Assembly: GCF_000733725.1 (NCBI RefSeq)
Contig: NZ_JMQM01000001.1
Coordinates: 2,046,001-2,110,000 of the forward strand
Origin: Nitratireductor basaltis
Lineage (GTDB): Bacteria > Pseudomonadota > Alphaproteobacteria > Rhizobiales > Rhizobiaceae
Reading direction: 5' to 3'
Length of the DNA: 64,000 bases
This document shows positions 63,670 through 64,000 of the stretch, one piece after another. A program made the position numbers and the translations under genes. Numbering within the stretch: position 1 is the stretch's first letter; the number at the start of each line of letters is the position of its first letter. The notes beneath the pieces were generated by a model, which had not been told where the DNA came from, ran no database searches, and was given only the letters and a program-made list of their open reading frames with translations.

Positions 63670-64000
63670 CGAGCATTCACCCATTCATTGTCAGCCGCAC
63701 GCGGCCATGTGCCTTGTACAGCGTCAGACTGCCAAGCCTCTTCCATCGTCTCGCGATAAAGCTGCTGTGCAACCTGCACATAAGAGTTTTTGCCGGTCAT
63801 CCAGTGCGCCATTTTGCGCGCCAGACGAGCCGCAAGGGCAAGCGTGAAGGTGGCTGGATATGTCCCGTACTTGTCGCACCGATAGACGTAACGGATCAGA
63901 AGCGGGCCGGTCTGGTTGGTAAGAATGCGACCGCCTTCAATCTCGTGATCAACGGGAATGCCCTCGGTGGTGCCGTCTGCCGTTAGCGGCATGAGGCGCA
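63666..64000 (-). CDS. Tail tubular protein A, T7 gp11-like (5' end outside window)
   Basis: The C-terminal 111 residues of an adaptor-type tail protein (ARLARKMAHWMTGKNSYVQV and WPRAADNEWVNAR). The frame stays open to the right edge, so the start is probably beyond base 64000, although an ATG at 63992 exists. It overlaps the tail tube B gene by 4 bases. Confidence 0.75.
   Translation of the reverse strand, partial: RLMPLTADGTTEGIPVDHEIEGGRILTNQTGPLLIRYVYRCDKYGTYPATFTLALAARLARKMAHWMTGKNSYVQVAQQLYRETMEEAWQSDAVQGTWPRAADNEWVNAR

Larger units (their letters stand above)
46610..64000. mobile_element. Left part of a temperate T7-like (podovirus) prophage
   Basis: From the tRNA-Thr fragment rightward every gene is phage-like or cargo: DUF551 proteins, lysis cassette, tailspike, internal virion proteins, and tail tube proteins. 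The - strand structural genes follow the T7 order of gp11, gp12, internal proteins, then gp17-like fibre. No integrase, repressor, capsid, portal, terminase or polymerase is in view, so the element extends well past base 64000. Confidence 0.92.

Overview
The window is about 46.5 kb of high-GC alphaproteobacterial chromosome followed by the first 17.4 kb of a prophage that runs off the right edge. Gene order (rpmH-rnpA-yidC, then engB and argB), a CIRCE-controlled groESL operon, a FadR-type regulator beside lutABC and glcDEF, and the general style of the proteins point to the Hyphomicrobiales (Rhizobiales), probably near Mesorhizobium/Nitratireductor (Phyllobacteriaceae). The genus is an inference; no rRNA is present.

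Left part (1-17.7 kb): a HAD nucleotidase (cut by the left edge), a diguanylate cyclase, an EamA exporter, argB, then an ECF sigma factor / RskA-like anti-sigma pair next to a secreted fasciclin protein (a SigK-RskA-MPT70/83-like layout), a Tat-exported MsrB and a hexapeptide acetyltransferase. The housekeeping series engB ... yidC-rnpA-rpmH is split by an NAD(P)-dependent reductase, a divergent TetR regulator with a 33-bp palindrome, and a LuxR-type regulator with no luxI in view. PaiB-like, DUF937, gshA, rsmE and an uncharacterised HRPCFYC protein follow.

Middle (17.9-29.6 kb): a carbon-oxidation island. lutABC (lactate oxidation) and a FadR/LldR-type regulator face glcDEF (glycolate oxidation). 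The glc operon is interrupted by a complete AbrB-VapC toxin-antitoxin pair and by a small DUF4870-like membrane protein, all joined by 4-bp start/stop overlaps. An L,D-transpeptidase and tag follow.

29.6-46.5 kb: groESL with a perfect CIRCE element, two paralogous small exported proteins, fumC, DoxX, a TVP38 / FAD-disulfide oxidoreductase / histidine kinase run, tRNA-Arg(ACG), a LapE-LapB-LapC-like type I secretion system without its substrate, and a family 2 glycosyltransferase.

46.6-64 kb: a prophage. A 49-nt 3' fragment of tRNA-Thr(GGT) marks the left attachment site. Next come small DUF551-type genes on the + strand, then on the - strand a compressed lysis cassette (GH108 muramidase with membrane anchor, nested spanin-like pair, two membrane proteins) and a T7-like podovirus virion module in the order tail tube A, tail tube B, gp14-like, lytic transglycosylase, a 1385-residue internal protein, tailspike. 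Two + strand cargo genes (an FkbM-type methyltransferase and a lipoprotein) are inserted with almost no spacing. Integrase, repressor, head and replication genes must lie to the right of the window.
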